From Chitinophaga pinensis DSM 2588 (GTDB lineage: Bacteria > Bacteroidota > Bacteroidia > Chitinophagales > Chitinophagaceae), in NCBI RefSeq assembly GCF_000024005.1, contig NC_013132.1, forward strand, positions 5,760,001 through 5,824,000: 64,000 nucleotides of DNA, in the 5' to 3' direction. Position numbers and translations under genes: made by a program. The notes beneath the pieces are model-generated. The model was not told the origin of the DNA, did no database searches, and saw only the letters and a program-made list of their open reading frames with translations. Within the stretch, counting starts at the first letter, position 1; each line of letters begins with the position of its first letter. Of this stretch, positions 25,877-36,700 are shown piece after piece.

Positions 25877-27658
25877 TCAATACCCTGGATTCTGAACGAT
25901 CCGTGAATTGCGGTCTATGACATCCTGCGGAATAGGATTCAGATACATTTTTTGCAGGAACACATGCGGATGGTTTAATGGTACAACTTCATATTGCCAT
26001 ACGCCGCTGTTATTCGCGGGAATACTGTTGGAAATCTTCATACCATGTCTGTCATGGATCAGCAATTGTTCCGCTGTTTTCCAACGTATGAGATCATAAA
26101 ACCGTTTGTTTTCAAAGCACAACTCCACGCGCCGCTCCTGGTGGATAGCAGTACGCATACCATCCTGGTTGAGTGCTGCTGGCAAATCCGGAAGTCCTGC
26201 ACGGGCACGTAACTGGTTCATTGCACTATATACGGAGGCATCCGGACCTACAGCTTCATTCTGAGCTTCGGCGTATCCAAGCAGGACTTCTGCATAGCGG
26301 TAATAAATGAAATTTGCACCACTGATGGTTCCTCCGCCAGGTCTCACGAGTGGATTCAATCGTTTCTTGAAGTAATATCCTGTATTACTGACATCATCCG
26401 TACCGAAATCTATCTGATTTTTGGAGGGCCGCACTTTATCTATACGTGTGTAAATAGTATCCTGCTTGTCCATCCAATCCATTTTGTAAGGCGCACCGTC
26501 ATAGACGATCCACTGATAGAACCTTGGTTCCCTGCCAATATAAGGGCGCTGGGGGTTATAGCCAGATGCAGGATCCTGTATACTTTTGCCATTTGCCATC
26601 TGAAACTGATCTATCAGTTCCTGCGTAGGATTATAATTGCCCCAGGTATAATAGGCGCCATTGATCCATACCGGTCCGCCATATTGTTCAAAGGAAGATC
26701 CCATAGTGACAGCTACTACCTGGCGGTCCCAGATCATTTCGCTATTGTACTCATTCGCTTCATACCATAGAGCTGACAAGTCGGAAAACAATCCATAAGG
26801 GTGACCGTTGCCAAATTGATCCAGGAATTGTCTGAAGGTGGCTGCGGCGGCGGCCCATCTGTTTCCGTCAAATTGCCCGTAGCCGGCCACATGATGAGGA
26901 TCTGCGCCCGCAGCTGGTTGTGCTGCATTAAAGGCAGGACTGGCAGCGTATAACTGTATCCAGCCTTTTAAAGCCAATGCAGCCCCTAACGTCGCCCTAC
27001 CTGCGTCAGCATCACCCCTGTTATACTTAACAGCCAAATGTGCATTTAAAATGACCGTATCGAGGTCGTTGGTAATAAAGTCGACCGTTTGGGCAAACGT
27101 GCTCCTTGGATAATACAGCTGGCTGCTGTCACCGGTGTTACGGTCGGGTACATTAGTAATAATGGGAAGTCCACCGAGGTGCATCCAGAGTTCACTATAG
27201 AAGAAAGCCCGAAGGAAGCGGACCTCGTCCAGACGTCTTTCTCTCCAGGCATCCGAAAAGTTGGCGGCATATGCCTGGACCTTCGCCATAAAGGTGTTGC
27301 ATTTTCTGACGGCGGTGAAAGTGGCGGGCCAATTGGTAAGATCGCCTGATCCGGTAATGCCCCCCCATACCGTATAATCTGTGCCGGCAGGAGATACGAT
27401 TCCCTGTTTCCAGTTGTAAGAGGTGTAATAGAACCCGGCATCATTGTCGTCGGTGAAATTATCCAGGTTCTCTGGTTGATTCCAGTAATTTGGCAAACTG
27501 CCATAAATATCATTGAGGAAGATATCGGCGTCTCCTTCTGTCGACCATTGCATTTCATCCGTTAATTGTGTCTTGTCCGTATTGTCCAGAAAATCCTTTG
27601 TGCAGGAAAAAAAAGGTACGTATCCGGCGAGCAGCATGATGTATATAATACGTTTCAT
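25877..27658 (-). CDS. SusD/RagB family nutrient-binding outer-membrane lipoprotein
   Basis: 593 residues with a lipoprotein signal ('GYVPFFSCTKDFLD', lipid Cys near 19). The N-terminal part has SusD-type TPR helices ('FLRAFFYSELWMHLGGLPI' near 148-166), and the C-terminal 'RRVELCFENKRFYDLIRWKTAE' near 515-536 is a family signature. It lies 23 bp downstream of the susC-like gene on the same strand and should form the lid of that TonB-dependent transporter at the cell surface. No glycosidase adjoins, so the substrate cannot be inferred. Confidence 0.95.
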   Translation of the reverse strand: MKRIIYIMLLAGYVPFFSCTKDFLDNTDKTQLTDEMQWSTEGDADIFLNDIYGSLPNYWNQPENLDNFTDDNDAGFYYTSYNWKQGIVSPAGTDYTVWGGITGSGDLTNWPATFTAVRKCNTFMAKVQAYAANFSDAWRERRLDEVRFLRAFFYSELWMHLGGLPIITNVPDRNTGDSSQLYYPRSTFAQTVDFITNDLDTVILNAHLAVKYNRGDADAGRATLGAALALKGWIQLYAASPAFNAAQPAAGADPHHVAGYGQFDGNRWAAAAATFRQFLDQFGNGHPYGLFSDLSALWYEANEYNSEMIWDRQVVAVTMGSSFEQYGGPVWINGAYYTWGNYNPTQELIDQFQMANGKSIQDPASGYNPQRPYIGREPRFYQWIVYDGAPYKMDWMDKQDTIYTRIDKVRPSKNQIDFGTDDVSNTGYYFKKRLNPLVRPGGGTISGANFIYYRYAEVLLGYAEAQNEAVGPDASVYSAMNQLRARAGLPDLPAALNQDGMRTAIHQERRVELCFENKRFYDLIRWKTAEQLLIHDRHGMKISNSIPANNSGVWQYEVVPLNHPHVFLQKMYLNPIPQDVIDRNSRIVQNPGY

Positions 27659-27681
27659 AATAGGTCCTGTTTAAGCGTGAA

Positions 27682-30600
27682 CTAAAAAGTTACATTCAAT
27701 CCCATCACAAACACTTTCTGATTAGGATAAGCTGTTTCACCGTCTGTATAACCCACTTCGGGGTCCATAAAATTCAATTTGCTGATGGTGAATACATTCT
27801 GGCCTGATACATATACACGGAGGGATTGCATCTTCCAGCGTTGCGTGAGCGTGGCGGGTAAAGTATAACCCAGTACCGCTGTTTTCAGGCGCAGCAGTCC
27901 GGTATTTGCCATCCAGAAATCGGAGGTCTGTGTATTATTGGCGTAGGGAGACTGGTTAGCCCTTGGATACTTTGCCTGCTGATTGCCGGGCGTCCAGCGG
28001 TTATCATAGTATTCATACGCTGAATTACTGTTGTTGTTATTGAAGGGGATCGTCTGGAAACCTGCAATGTTAAAGCTGGACAAGGAAGAACCCTGAAATA
28101 ACAGACTAAGATCCAGGCCTTTCCAGGAAGCTGATGGAGTGAACCCGTAGGTGATCAATGGATAGTTTGGATAACCAATATGCGTTTCATCATTGGCATC
28201 GATCTTTCCATCCGGTTTTCCATCAGGTCCGTTGAGATCGGCGTATTTTATATCGCCAGGATGCAAATTGCCAAACTGTACCACATTGTATCCGTCTGCA
28301 GGATTGATGATCCCATCATTATTCTTATCATCAGCAGTACTGAACAGTCCCAACGCGTGATAGCCGAATGGCGTACCGAGGGCCCTCCCTGTACGGCTTC
28401 TGTTAGGATTATTGCGCGTAGCGGATGTTTCAAAGATCTGTAGCATTTTATTGCGTGCATAACTGAAATTTCCATTCAGGCCAATACGGAGCCCGTTTGC
28501 CAATTGATGTGTCGTACCCACCGTGATCTCGATGCCATGGTTTTGCATGATGCCTTCGTTCTCATCCGATAGATTGAGGCCATATTCAATGGGGATAGTT
28601 ACTGCTGGCGGCAGCAGCATCCCGGTCCTTCTTTCACGGAAATAATCTACTTCCAGATCCAGTAATCCTTTCCATAATGAGGCTTCAAACCCGATATCTG
28701 TTTTCGTTGAGATCTCCCATGTGATGTTGCGGTTGGCTTCACGGGGTACAAAGGATCCCTGTACCATAGATCCATTGCCCCAGGCATATGCATTACCATA
28801 CAATGAATAACCCTGTAAATACTGGAAGGATGTTCCGGCAAGATTACCCGATTTACCCCATGATCCTCTTAGTTTCAAGTAACTTATAAAGGGCATTCTC
28901 TGCATGAACGGCTCACCTGACATCACCCATCCAAGAGACAATGCTGGGAAATATCCCCAGCGTTTGCCCGGTGCAAAATAATAGTGGCCATCATAACGGC
29001 CGGATGCTTCCACCAGGTATTTGTTAGCATAACTATAGCCGACCCTGTATACAAATCCGATCTGGCTACCGGTAGACGAAGACCCGCTGTTATCAAAGTC
29101 ATTCTTATTGGAACTACCCATGCTGAGCTCATCGATATTTACGCCGAAATTGTTTCTGCGGGCAGAGAAAGCACTTGAGTCACTGTCTCGTGCTTCTGCT
29201 ACCAGCAACCCGGTGACATCATGTTTGCCAAATGAGCGTTTATAATTCAGATATCCCTGGTAGGTATATGTTCGCTGTTGTGCATATTCCTGTTCCAGCC
29301 ATGTATATGTAGCGGCACTGCCTTCGGAAGTGGAGATCTGTCTGGTATAGCTATATGGTGTGGTGGACAGATTCTGCGAGTAGAAATAAAACGGCGTATG
29401 CCATCCTTTACTGGTGGTTTGCATCGGGTCGAAGCTGAAAGTAGCCTTGAGACTCAACCCTGGTATGAATGGCAGTTCCTGGTTGACGGCAAGCGTTGAT
29501 AGCATGGTGCTCTTGTTATCACGCTGGTAGCCAGCCTTGAGAACGCCAATTGGAGAGTTTCCTGCAAATTCGCCCCATAGACCATTGCTGTATTGCAGGT
29601 TCGCGATAGGGACAAATTTATAGCCACTGCGGAACAGGTTGCCGACTGTTGTGCCGGCATCCACGGAACTTGTCTTTTGCCAGGCACCGATCAATGAAAC
29701 ATTCACAGTAGTAGTTTTTGTAGCCTGTACATCCAAATTGACAGTATAGTCATACCGCTGATATTTAACCGGATCAAACATACCCGTCTGGTTTAAATAG
29801 CCCAATGCAACGAAATACTTCACTGATTGTGAGCCGCCGGTCAGCTGAAGGGCGTAATTTTGCATAGGTGCGTGCAGCTGCACGAGATCTTTCGTATTGC
29901 TGATCGGATACCGGTCCGGATCTTTGGCATGCAGTGCCGGATAGTCGTCGATCAGGCTCTGGGCGTAAGGCAATTGTGTACCGCCTGGATTCTCATTGAG
30001 ATAGGCTTCATTGTGGAGACGCATGTAGTCCTGAGCGTTCAGCATATCAGGATAATACGTGGGTGTCTGCACACCGTAATAGGCATTCAAAGAAAGTTGC
30101 GGCGGGCCGGTCAGTCCTTTTTTCGTAGTGATCAGCAATACTCCGTTGGCGCCCCCGAGACCATAAGGGGCGACGGCAGCAGCATCTTTCAGCACAGTTA
30201 CGGATGCAATGGAAGTGGCAGGTATTTCGTTGATATTATTACGGATAATACCATCGACAACGATAAGTGCGCCGTTATTACCGGTCGTGGCGATGCCCCG
30301 GATATGAATGTCCGGATTATCAGCGCCCGGCTGACCACCATCAGGTCGCATACTTACTCCGGCGACTCTGCCCGCTAATGAGTTTGAAATGTTGGGAACC
30401 GTTGCTTTCGCCAGTTCTTTACCGCCTACTGATGATATGGCAGCTGTGGAAGACACCTTTTTTTGTGTGCCATATCCGATCACCAGTACTTCATTTAGCC
30501 CACTGGAGCTCTCTGCAAGGGTGATCTCCAGGGTACTGCGGCCCCCGACTGCAATTTCCTGTGACTGGTATCCCATGTAACTGACCTCAAGCACGGCTTT

Positions 30601-30867
30601 ATCCGCTCCTGATACCTGCAATTGAAAACTGCCGTCCTCTCTGGAAACAGTGCCAGTACTGGCACCTTTGACTTTAACTGTTACACCTGCAAGGAATTCA
30701 CCTTTTGCGTTTTTGATGATGCCTTTTAACGTGGATGCCTGCTGTTGCGAGAGGTTGGTCGCATTGTACCAGGCAAATGCCGGCAGTCCTTCGCCGGTCA
30801 GCAATAAGGACACGAGAAGTGTGGAGAGGCCCTTGCGCAGGGCGGCTCTCCAGTTTCCTGGTTTCAT
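27682..30867 (-). CDS. SusC/RagA family TonB-dependent outer-membrane transporter
   Basis: 1061 residues. Order: signal peptide (about 1-33), carboxypeptidase-regulatory-like domain (about 45-118, 'GIIKNAKGEFLAGVTVKVKG'), a TonB-box-like 'EVLVIGYGTQKKV' near 125, plug domain (about 140-250, 'IHIRGIATTGNNGALIVVDG'), then a long beta-barrel ending in aromatic 'FVMGLNVTF'. There is no STN domain, so it is not a FecR-signalling type. It imports an oligomeric nutrient with the adjacent SusD. Confidence 0.95.
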   Translation of the reverse strand: MKPGNWRAALRKGLSTLLVSLLLTGEGLPAFAWYNATNLSQQQASTLKGIIKNAKGEFLAGVTVKVKGASTGTVSREDGSFQLQVSGADKAVLEVSYMGYQSQEIAVGGRSTLEITLAESSSGLNEVLVIGYGTQKKVSSTAAISSVGGKELAKATVPNISNSLAGRVAGVSMRPDGGQPGADNPDIHIRGIATTGNNGALIVVDGIIRNNINEIPATSIASVTVLKDAAAVAPYGLGGANGVLLITTKKGLTGPPQLSLNAYYGVQTPTYYPDMLNAQDYMRLHNEAYLNENPGGTQLPYAQSLIDDYPALHAKDPDRYPISNTKDLVQLHAPMQNYALQLTGGSQSVKYFVALGYLNQTGMFDPVKYQRYDYTVNLDVQATKTTTVNVSLIGAWQKTSSVDAGTTVGNLFRSGYKFVPIANLQYSNGLWGEFAGNSPIGVLKAGYQRDNKSTMLSTLAVNQELPFIPGLSLKATFSFDPMQTTSKGWHTPFYFYSQNLSTTPYSYTRQISTSEGSAATYTWLEQEYAQQRTYTYQGYLNYKRSFGKHDVTGLLVAEARDSDSSAFSARRNNFGVNIDELSMGSSNKNDFDNSGSSSTGSQIGFVYRVGYSYANKYLVEASGRYDGHYYFAPGKRWGYFPALSLGWVMSGEPFMQRMPFISYLKLRGSWGKSGNLAGTSFQYLQGYSLYGNAYAWGNGSMVQGSFVPREANRNITWEISTKTDIGFEASLWKGLLDLEVDYFRERRTGMLLPPAVTIPIEYGLNLSDENEGIMQNHGIEITVGTTHQLANGLRIGLNGNFSYARNKMLQIFETSATRNNPNRSRTGRALGTPFGYHALGLFSTADDKNNDGIINPADGYNVVQFGNLHPGDIKYADLNGPDGKPDGKIDANDETHIGYPNYPLITYGFTPSASWKGLDLSLLFQGSSLSSFNIAGFQTIPFNNNNSNSAYEYYDNRWTPGNQQAKYPRANQSPYANNTQTSDFWMANTGLLRLKTAVLGYTLPATLTQRWKMQSLRVYVSGQNVFTISKLNFMDPEVGYTDGETAYPNQKVFVMGLNVTF

Positions 30868-31479
30868 ATGTTTTTCATTAAACGATGGAATAATACACCT
30901 GGTAGCCTTACAGCCTGTCAGATGTTGTTTCGGGTTCGGATTCGGGTCCGGATAATGCGAGTAAGGGAATTCCCTTCAAAATGTGGAATTGGTTAAGTAA
31001 TATCACTTTAAGTCATGACATTGATTTGGTTGATGAATTATTAAATAACCGGTATCGGCATCAGGGTGCGTAGTATAGAATATGCCTCACGGGCCTATTA
31101 CGGGTTGTTCTCTTCGTCGGGTCTTTGAATGTCTTTTTTTAGGTTAAACCGGATACCAGCGTTCTATTATAAAATTTGAACCAGTTTAGAGGGTGCATGT
31201 TATACTATTTATTACAAACAGTATGCACTTCTGATAGCTAATATAAGTCATTAAATCAGATAATTGTCATCCATACATGTATTAAAATTTGCGTAATCGA
31301 TTCCTTTTGAGAATACAAGAGCGAAGGCCGTATAAGGACTTAAAACAGGTGCTGAAGTGTTTCAATCGTTTTTATTGGTGAAAACACTGTCTCTGATATT
31401 CAGTGTCTAACAGGTGTTACCGAGAACAATAAGAAAGAAGGGACATTTGCTGGTTGTATAGGAATGAATAAAGAGATAA
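30868..31479. other. Non-coding upstream region of the susC-like gene
   Basis: No gene is seen. A 12-bp unit, TTCGGGTTCGGA, is tandemly repeated with one mismatch at 30929-30940 and 30941-30952, about 60 bp upstream of the susC-like start. No TAnnTTTG box was found on the minus strand close to the gene. Confidence 0.5.
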
Positions 31480-31886
31480 CTTTAAACGATATGCCTAACG
31501 AAAGAAATGTATCGGCAGTTGGCACATCGTCTGTTATTTCTGGTACAGAGCGCCCATTATGGCAAACTGGTGAAAGATCGCAACTTAAATGATTTTGCAG
31601 ATGAAAAGGATCAGCTACTTTTTTTGGGGGTTACAGTTTCATAACTGACGCTACCCGTTGGAGTAAGCTAAAATTAAGAGCAGATGCACTTTTGAGTCAG
31701 AAAAAGGATAAAGGACAATCGTATAGCGGCTGTTTTGACTGCCCAACTTACTATTTGGTACACAACTCAACAACCGCGGTTAATTTTGGAATTGGTGCTG
31801 AGAGTTTTGAACAATTTGAAAAGTATCTAAAGGATTCTCTGTTAAATCAATATATAGTCCAGAGAAAACCTGTTTTACACAAATAA
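31480..31886 (+). pseudogene. Decayed gene of unknown family
   Basis: Coding-like sequence in three frames in succession. One reads 'CIGMNKEITLNDMP'. A second starts at ATG 31507 with 'MYRQLAHRLLFLVQ' and 'KDRNLNDFADEKDQ' and stops at 31642-31644. A third runs through 'FITDATRWSKLKLRADALL' and from 31692 continues with 'CFDCPTYYLVHNSTTAVNFG' to the stop at 31884-31886. Two frameshifts in one old gene explain this best. I do not recognise the family. It lies at the left edge of the RHS island. Confidence 0.4.
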
Positions 31887-32685
31887 AGTGATTTTGCATC
31901 TAACCTATATCCAAATTTGAAAAGTAACGCTGCCGCTGTGTAGCTTTACTTTTATAACGCTGATTAATCTCATGATATGAAAGATTGAGCCTATCATCGC
32001 TAACATCGTTAAAAGATCATTCCACAACTAACTCTGAACTACAAAACATTTCAACGAAATTCCCCTCTCCTCCTTCCTGCTTGATAAATCTTTTTTTGCT
32101 ACGCATGTACGCTGCGTATCCTGCTCCGTCCTTTGTTTAAAATGGTGAGTGGTAATGGGAAAAAGGCCCTACAACAAAGATGTTATGTGTTTTTTCAGTA
32201 GGTTTTTTGACCTTTGAGCCCGGTAAAAGTTTTGTGTTTCCCAATAACCTTTGTGGTTACCTATACTTTGTTCATGGAATGTTAGCATTTTCAGTTTAGT
32301 TATTGACCTTATACTTATGAGTAGTTAGATTATTGTAAGGCTTCTTATGATAACTCTGCACAGTTCTGTTGACTCCCGCGTGAAGATATCACGTAGCCAG
32401 CCCGGGATAGCAGTTTTGTAAAAGTATCTCAATTGCCTGCCAAATACCTTTCACGAGTAAACAGAAGTCGGCTTACATAAGAAGCCAACTGAATAACTGT
32501 ACCGATAAGTTATGAGTCGGCTACTAATACAGGAGAAAAGCGGGTATCTCGAAGAAATATAAGGTAGGCTCCAAGCTGAAAGGTAATATCATGCTGTTGC
32601 ATGATTTTCTGACCAAAGGGAACAAGCGCCACAAGCATCGCTAAGTTAAGATCAGGATATAATTTTTAGACTAAAAATAAATAAC
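31887..32685. other. AT-rich interval with a small coding scrap
   Basis: Mostly non-coding. An 11-bp inverted repeat, GGCTTCTTATG (32339-32349) against CATAAGAAGCC (32476-32486), encloses 126 bases. A 38-codon open segment without a start codon at 32528-32644 reads 'VGSKLKGNIMLLHDFLTKGN' and ends in a basic tail. It looks like the C-terminus of a lost gene, family not recognised. Confidence 0.4.
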
Positions 32686-33660
32686 ATGAAGAAGTTGTTA
32701 AGATTAATTGGTGTTTCCTTAAGTATTGTTGGATTTTTAAATGTAAAGACAGCGACAGCACAGTATTCCGGTACCATTACGGTTAATGGGGATATTGATA
32801 AGTATTACGTAGTTACATTCATAGATGGTGCTTCCTCTTCAAATCTGGCCACGGAATTGGAAATAGGCAGATCTAACGTTCATCAGGACAGCTCATGGAG
32901 AGGCGCTTTAATTGCAAAATTCAGATATCACGTTAACAACTGGGGATCGGGTGCTGAATTTATTGACGCAGATATCAGAGAAGCCAACAGTCGTGTACCG
33001 GCCTACGGCTCTTTCATCGCAGGCTGGGCTGATGCCTCTTTTAATAATGGTTCTGCAAATATGGTTGTATGGATGCGTGGAAAGACAACCTATAAATATT
33101 ACTCCAATTACATAACGGCACCGGTTGTTTATGATGGGGTACAGAATCCTGTCAGTTATACCCCCGTTGCCGGAGGAACGACCTTTGGCGTTAAATCGGC
33201 AGTAGACAATAGTGTAAACATGTATGGCATGACCTATGGCAATACGGCATACTTCAATGGTGTTGGTACAAATTATTTTGGCGGAAGTCTGGGGATCGGA
33301 ACTCGGGCTACCGGGCAGTATAAGTTAGCTGTTAACGGCGATTTCAAATCGAAAAGAGTAAAGGTTGAACAGGCAAACTGGGCTGATTTTGTGTTTGAGC
33401 CGGAGTATCAATTGCCGTCATTGGCCGAGGTGGAAACTTATATCAAGGCTAATAAGCATCTGCCGGATGTACCGTCTGCGAAAGAGGTGACAAAGGAGGG
33501 CGTTGATCTTGGAGAGATGAATAAGATCCTGTTGCAGAAGATTGAAGAGCTGACTTTGCATTTGATAGAGCAGGAAAAACGCAGCGCAATGCAAGATGAT
33601 TGTATCAGATCAATGAGAGAGGAGATTAAAAAGCTCAAGAGCAGTATTGATAATCATTAA
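32686..33660 (+). CDS. Secreted tail-fibre-like protein with C-terminal coiled coil
   Basis: 324 residues. A signal peptide covers 1-25 (ends TATAQ). The middle is a beta-rich region without a known family. From residue 205 comes 'SLGIGTRATGQYKLAVNGDF', then 'WADFVFEPEYQLPSLAEVE' and 'HLPDVPSAKEVTKEGVDLGE', a C-terminal block that recurs in Bacteroidota fibre-like exported proteins and is thought to drive trimerisation. A coiled coil ends the protein. It is first in a same-strand series with the two RHS genes and may be part of the surface assembly. Confidence 0.75.
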   Translation: MKKLLRLIGVSLSIVGFLNVKTATAQYSGTITVNGDIDKYYVVTFIDGASSSNLATELEIGRSNVHQDSSWRGALIAKFRYHVNNWGSGAEFIDADIREANSRVPAYGSFIAGWADASFNNGSANMVVWMRGKTTYKYYSNYITAPVVYDGVQNPVSYTPVAGGTTFGVKSAVDNSVNMYGMTYGNTAYFNGVGTNYFGGSLGIGTRATGQYKLAVNGDFKSKRVKVEQANWADFVFEPEYQLPSLAEVETYIKANKHLPDVPSAKEVTKEGVDLGEMNKILLQKIEELTLHLIEQEKRSAMQDDCIRSMREEIKKLKSSIDNH

Positions 33661-33761
33661 ATACAATGTTGTTACAAGTGTACTTTTATTATTCCAGTGC
33701 ACTTAATGCATATGTAACCATAGCGCGTTTAGAATATAAATATTACAAATAACTACACAAT

Positions 33762-36700
33762 ATGAGAAGGCAGCTTTTCGGACTTCAATGTTTGTGCTTT
33801 TTGATGTGTTTTGTGTTTAATACATCCGCACAGTCAAATATTGGAGATCCACAGTTTGACTATTCACCGAAAACGCCAGCCGTTGGAGCGATGCAACAGG
33901 CGATTGATGTTCCGGTAAGTCATTTTACAGGTTCGGGTAGTTTTGCGATTCCACTGCATACAGCCCGATCAAAGGATATAACTGTACCTATAACGATAGT
34001 ATATCAGGCAGGTGGTATAAAAGTAGACCAGGATGCTACAATGGTTGGTCTGGGCTGGGAGTTTAAAGGCGGAGGAATGATTTCGCGTACGGTTAGGGGA
34101 AATCCTGACGAGGGTTTGATTACTAAAATATGGAAGGATACAATTGTTACAGTAGTTGGAACCAGGCGTGACACCACAATTCGCTATCACAGTAAGGTGG
34201 AGGAGTATGTCGACATGAAAGGCAAACATGGTGGGTTTTATGTAGATAATGGCAATTCACTAGATATTCCGGTTTTATCGACTGTTATGCAGCAACATAA
34301 TGATGCCATTAAAAATGGACAGGTTCCCTCACCTTCAGATATGGACTGGACTTTTTATGGACTAAATGACGCTTCCCCAGATCTATTTTATTATGATTTT
34401 GGGAACTACTCAGGAAAATTCTTTTTTGGTAATAACAGGGAGCCGGTACTTGTTCCTTATAATAAGGATATCAAAATCACGCCTGTTTTCTCCCAACAAA
34501 ACCTGAATGGCTGGACTAATTATTATTTTGACACCTGGTCTATTACTACTCCTGACGGGGTTACCTATTTCTTCGGCGAAACAGATAACTCAAAAAGTTA
34601 CGCTACGTTTCAGGGTGGACGTCGCCCCAATGCCTGGGCATTGACTAAAGTAGTAAACAATCTCACAAAAGACAGTGTGTTGTTTACCTATGATAAAGCA
34701 ATTTCTTCTCACACAGGTACTTTTAATAAGGAGGATTTTGTGACACAACAACAATTGGATTCATGCAACTGGCCATCTTTTACAAAAGCTGTTGAGGTAA
34801 ATGGTATGGAGGAGTGTCAGCTTGCTACTATCACTACCAGAAATGAACAATTGAACTTTTATTATTCTACTACTGACAGTAATTACTATCATGAGCAAAC
34901 AGTTACAACGCGTTTTAACCGGCTCGATTCTTTTATTGTAAAGAACGTAAATAGTGCTGTGCCTTATAAAAAAATTCAATTTACATATGGCAGTTTTCTA
35001 TCTAAAAAACTTAAATTAATGGAAGTACTGGTAATGAACTATCAGCGTACCCAAATCATGCCTTACACTTTCAATTATTATGACACGGCATTCAGAAAAG
35101 TGAGGGTAAATTCAGATTCGATACCATTTTTTAGCTACTACGCTCAGGACTACTGGGGGTACTACAACGATGCACGCAATGATCTGAAAACGACATTGTA
35201 TATAAATGGTTGTAACGGTGAGGGTATGGTGTCCAGGAAGGCTGCCTGGCCACAGATGCAAAGAGACGCGTTGACTGAAATATTATATCCGACAGGTGGA
35301 AAAGTGAGGCTCATTTATGAACCCCATAGCGCATCGGGTGGTAGACTTATGAACGGTTTGGTGGGAGACTATGAGACGTTTTTCTGCGATGCTCATCACA
35401 ATTTTTCTATTACCGATACCATCGGTGGATTAAGGATAAAAAGAATTGAACAGATTGATCCTGTTAACAATGATACCCTGATTAAAACATTTAAGTACAA
35501 TATTTTTGGATCTGCATTGTCCTCCGGATTTTTAAACAGTACTCCTTCAATAGTGACCGATGTGAGTAATTTCCAGTATTGCGGTAATACGATAAGTAAG
35601 CCTAAATACCTGGTCAGTACCCAAAATCAGCAGTCTGGTGCTGGCGCGGGGCCATATATCTCCTATAAAAATGTCAGCGTCGCTCAGGAGCGCCGGGGTG
35701 TGCAGAATGGTAATACGCAGTATGAATATTATGACGATACAAATACAGATTCATCGTTTTATTTCAATATATGCACGAATACAAATTACTGTTTCCCCGG
35801 TAGTTACGATGTATTGCCGAACTGGCAGGTACGTAAACCGTTTGAAAACTTATTGGCAGGTTCTGTTAAAAGTACAAGAACTTATAATAGCGCGGGACAG
35901 CTATTAAAGGAGGAAAAGATGACCTATGAGGCTGTCAGATATCCCGTTATGGCAAGGATAATTGAGCTAAGCAGCTTACTAAATACAAAGATATGTGATC
36001 GCCCACCGCTCCCAACCTATGATTATGGTAATCATCCAGGTGTTCATTACATGAATAGACCAGAAGATTCATATACATTCTTCAGGACGTATGCAATTGG
36101 CAAGATGTCGGTATTGACGCGAAAAATAACAACAGATGTCTATGACGTCAATGGTAATAAGATGACGGATACGACAACCTTGTACTATGAAAGCCCATAT
36201 CATATCAATCCAACGACCTCTAAAACAATCGCAAGTAATGGTGATACGCTTCGCACTGAAACAATTTTCTCCATGGATCTGAAGGATGTTAATGGAACAG
36301 ATTCGTTGGGGTTACAGATGCGCAATGCATCTTTGAATATACCTGTAGCTTCTTTTACGAAACGGAATAATCTGGTTTACAGTGGTGGATATATTTTGTA
36401 CAAAAGAACATCTCCACAGGATACTAAGAGTATTTTAAAAAGAGAGGAATTTAAACTAACCACAAGTACCGGAGTGGCTCCATTGGCACTTAACCTTAGT
36501 AGTACATATCCTAAAATACTAAATTTTCCATCTACGCTGTTTCAGCGGCAGGCCGCTTTGAGTTATGACAATGATAATAACCCCATACAGCTGGTCACGA
36601 AAGATCAGGAGGTGCGAGGGCTTATATGGGGATATAACAATACACTGCTGATAGCTGATGTGACAAATGTAGGCATAGGAGAGATTGCTTTCACAGGATT

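Noticed and set aside
32339..32486. Terminal inverted repeats of a small transposon
   Set aside because: The 11-bp arms enclose only 126 bases with no coding sequence, and no target duplication was seen. Kept only as a note.
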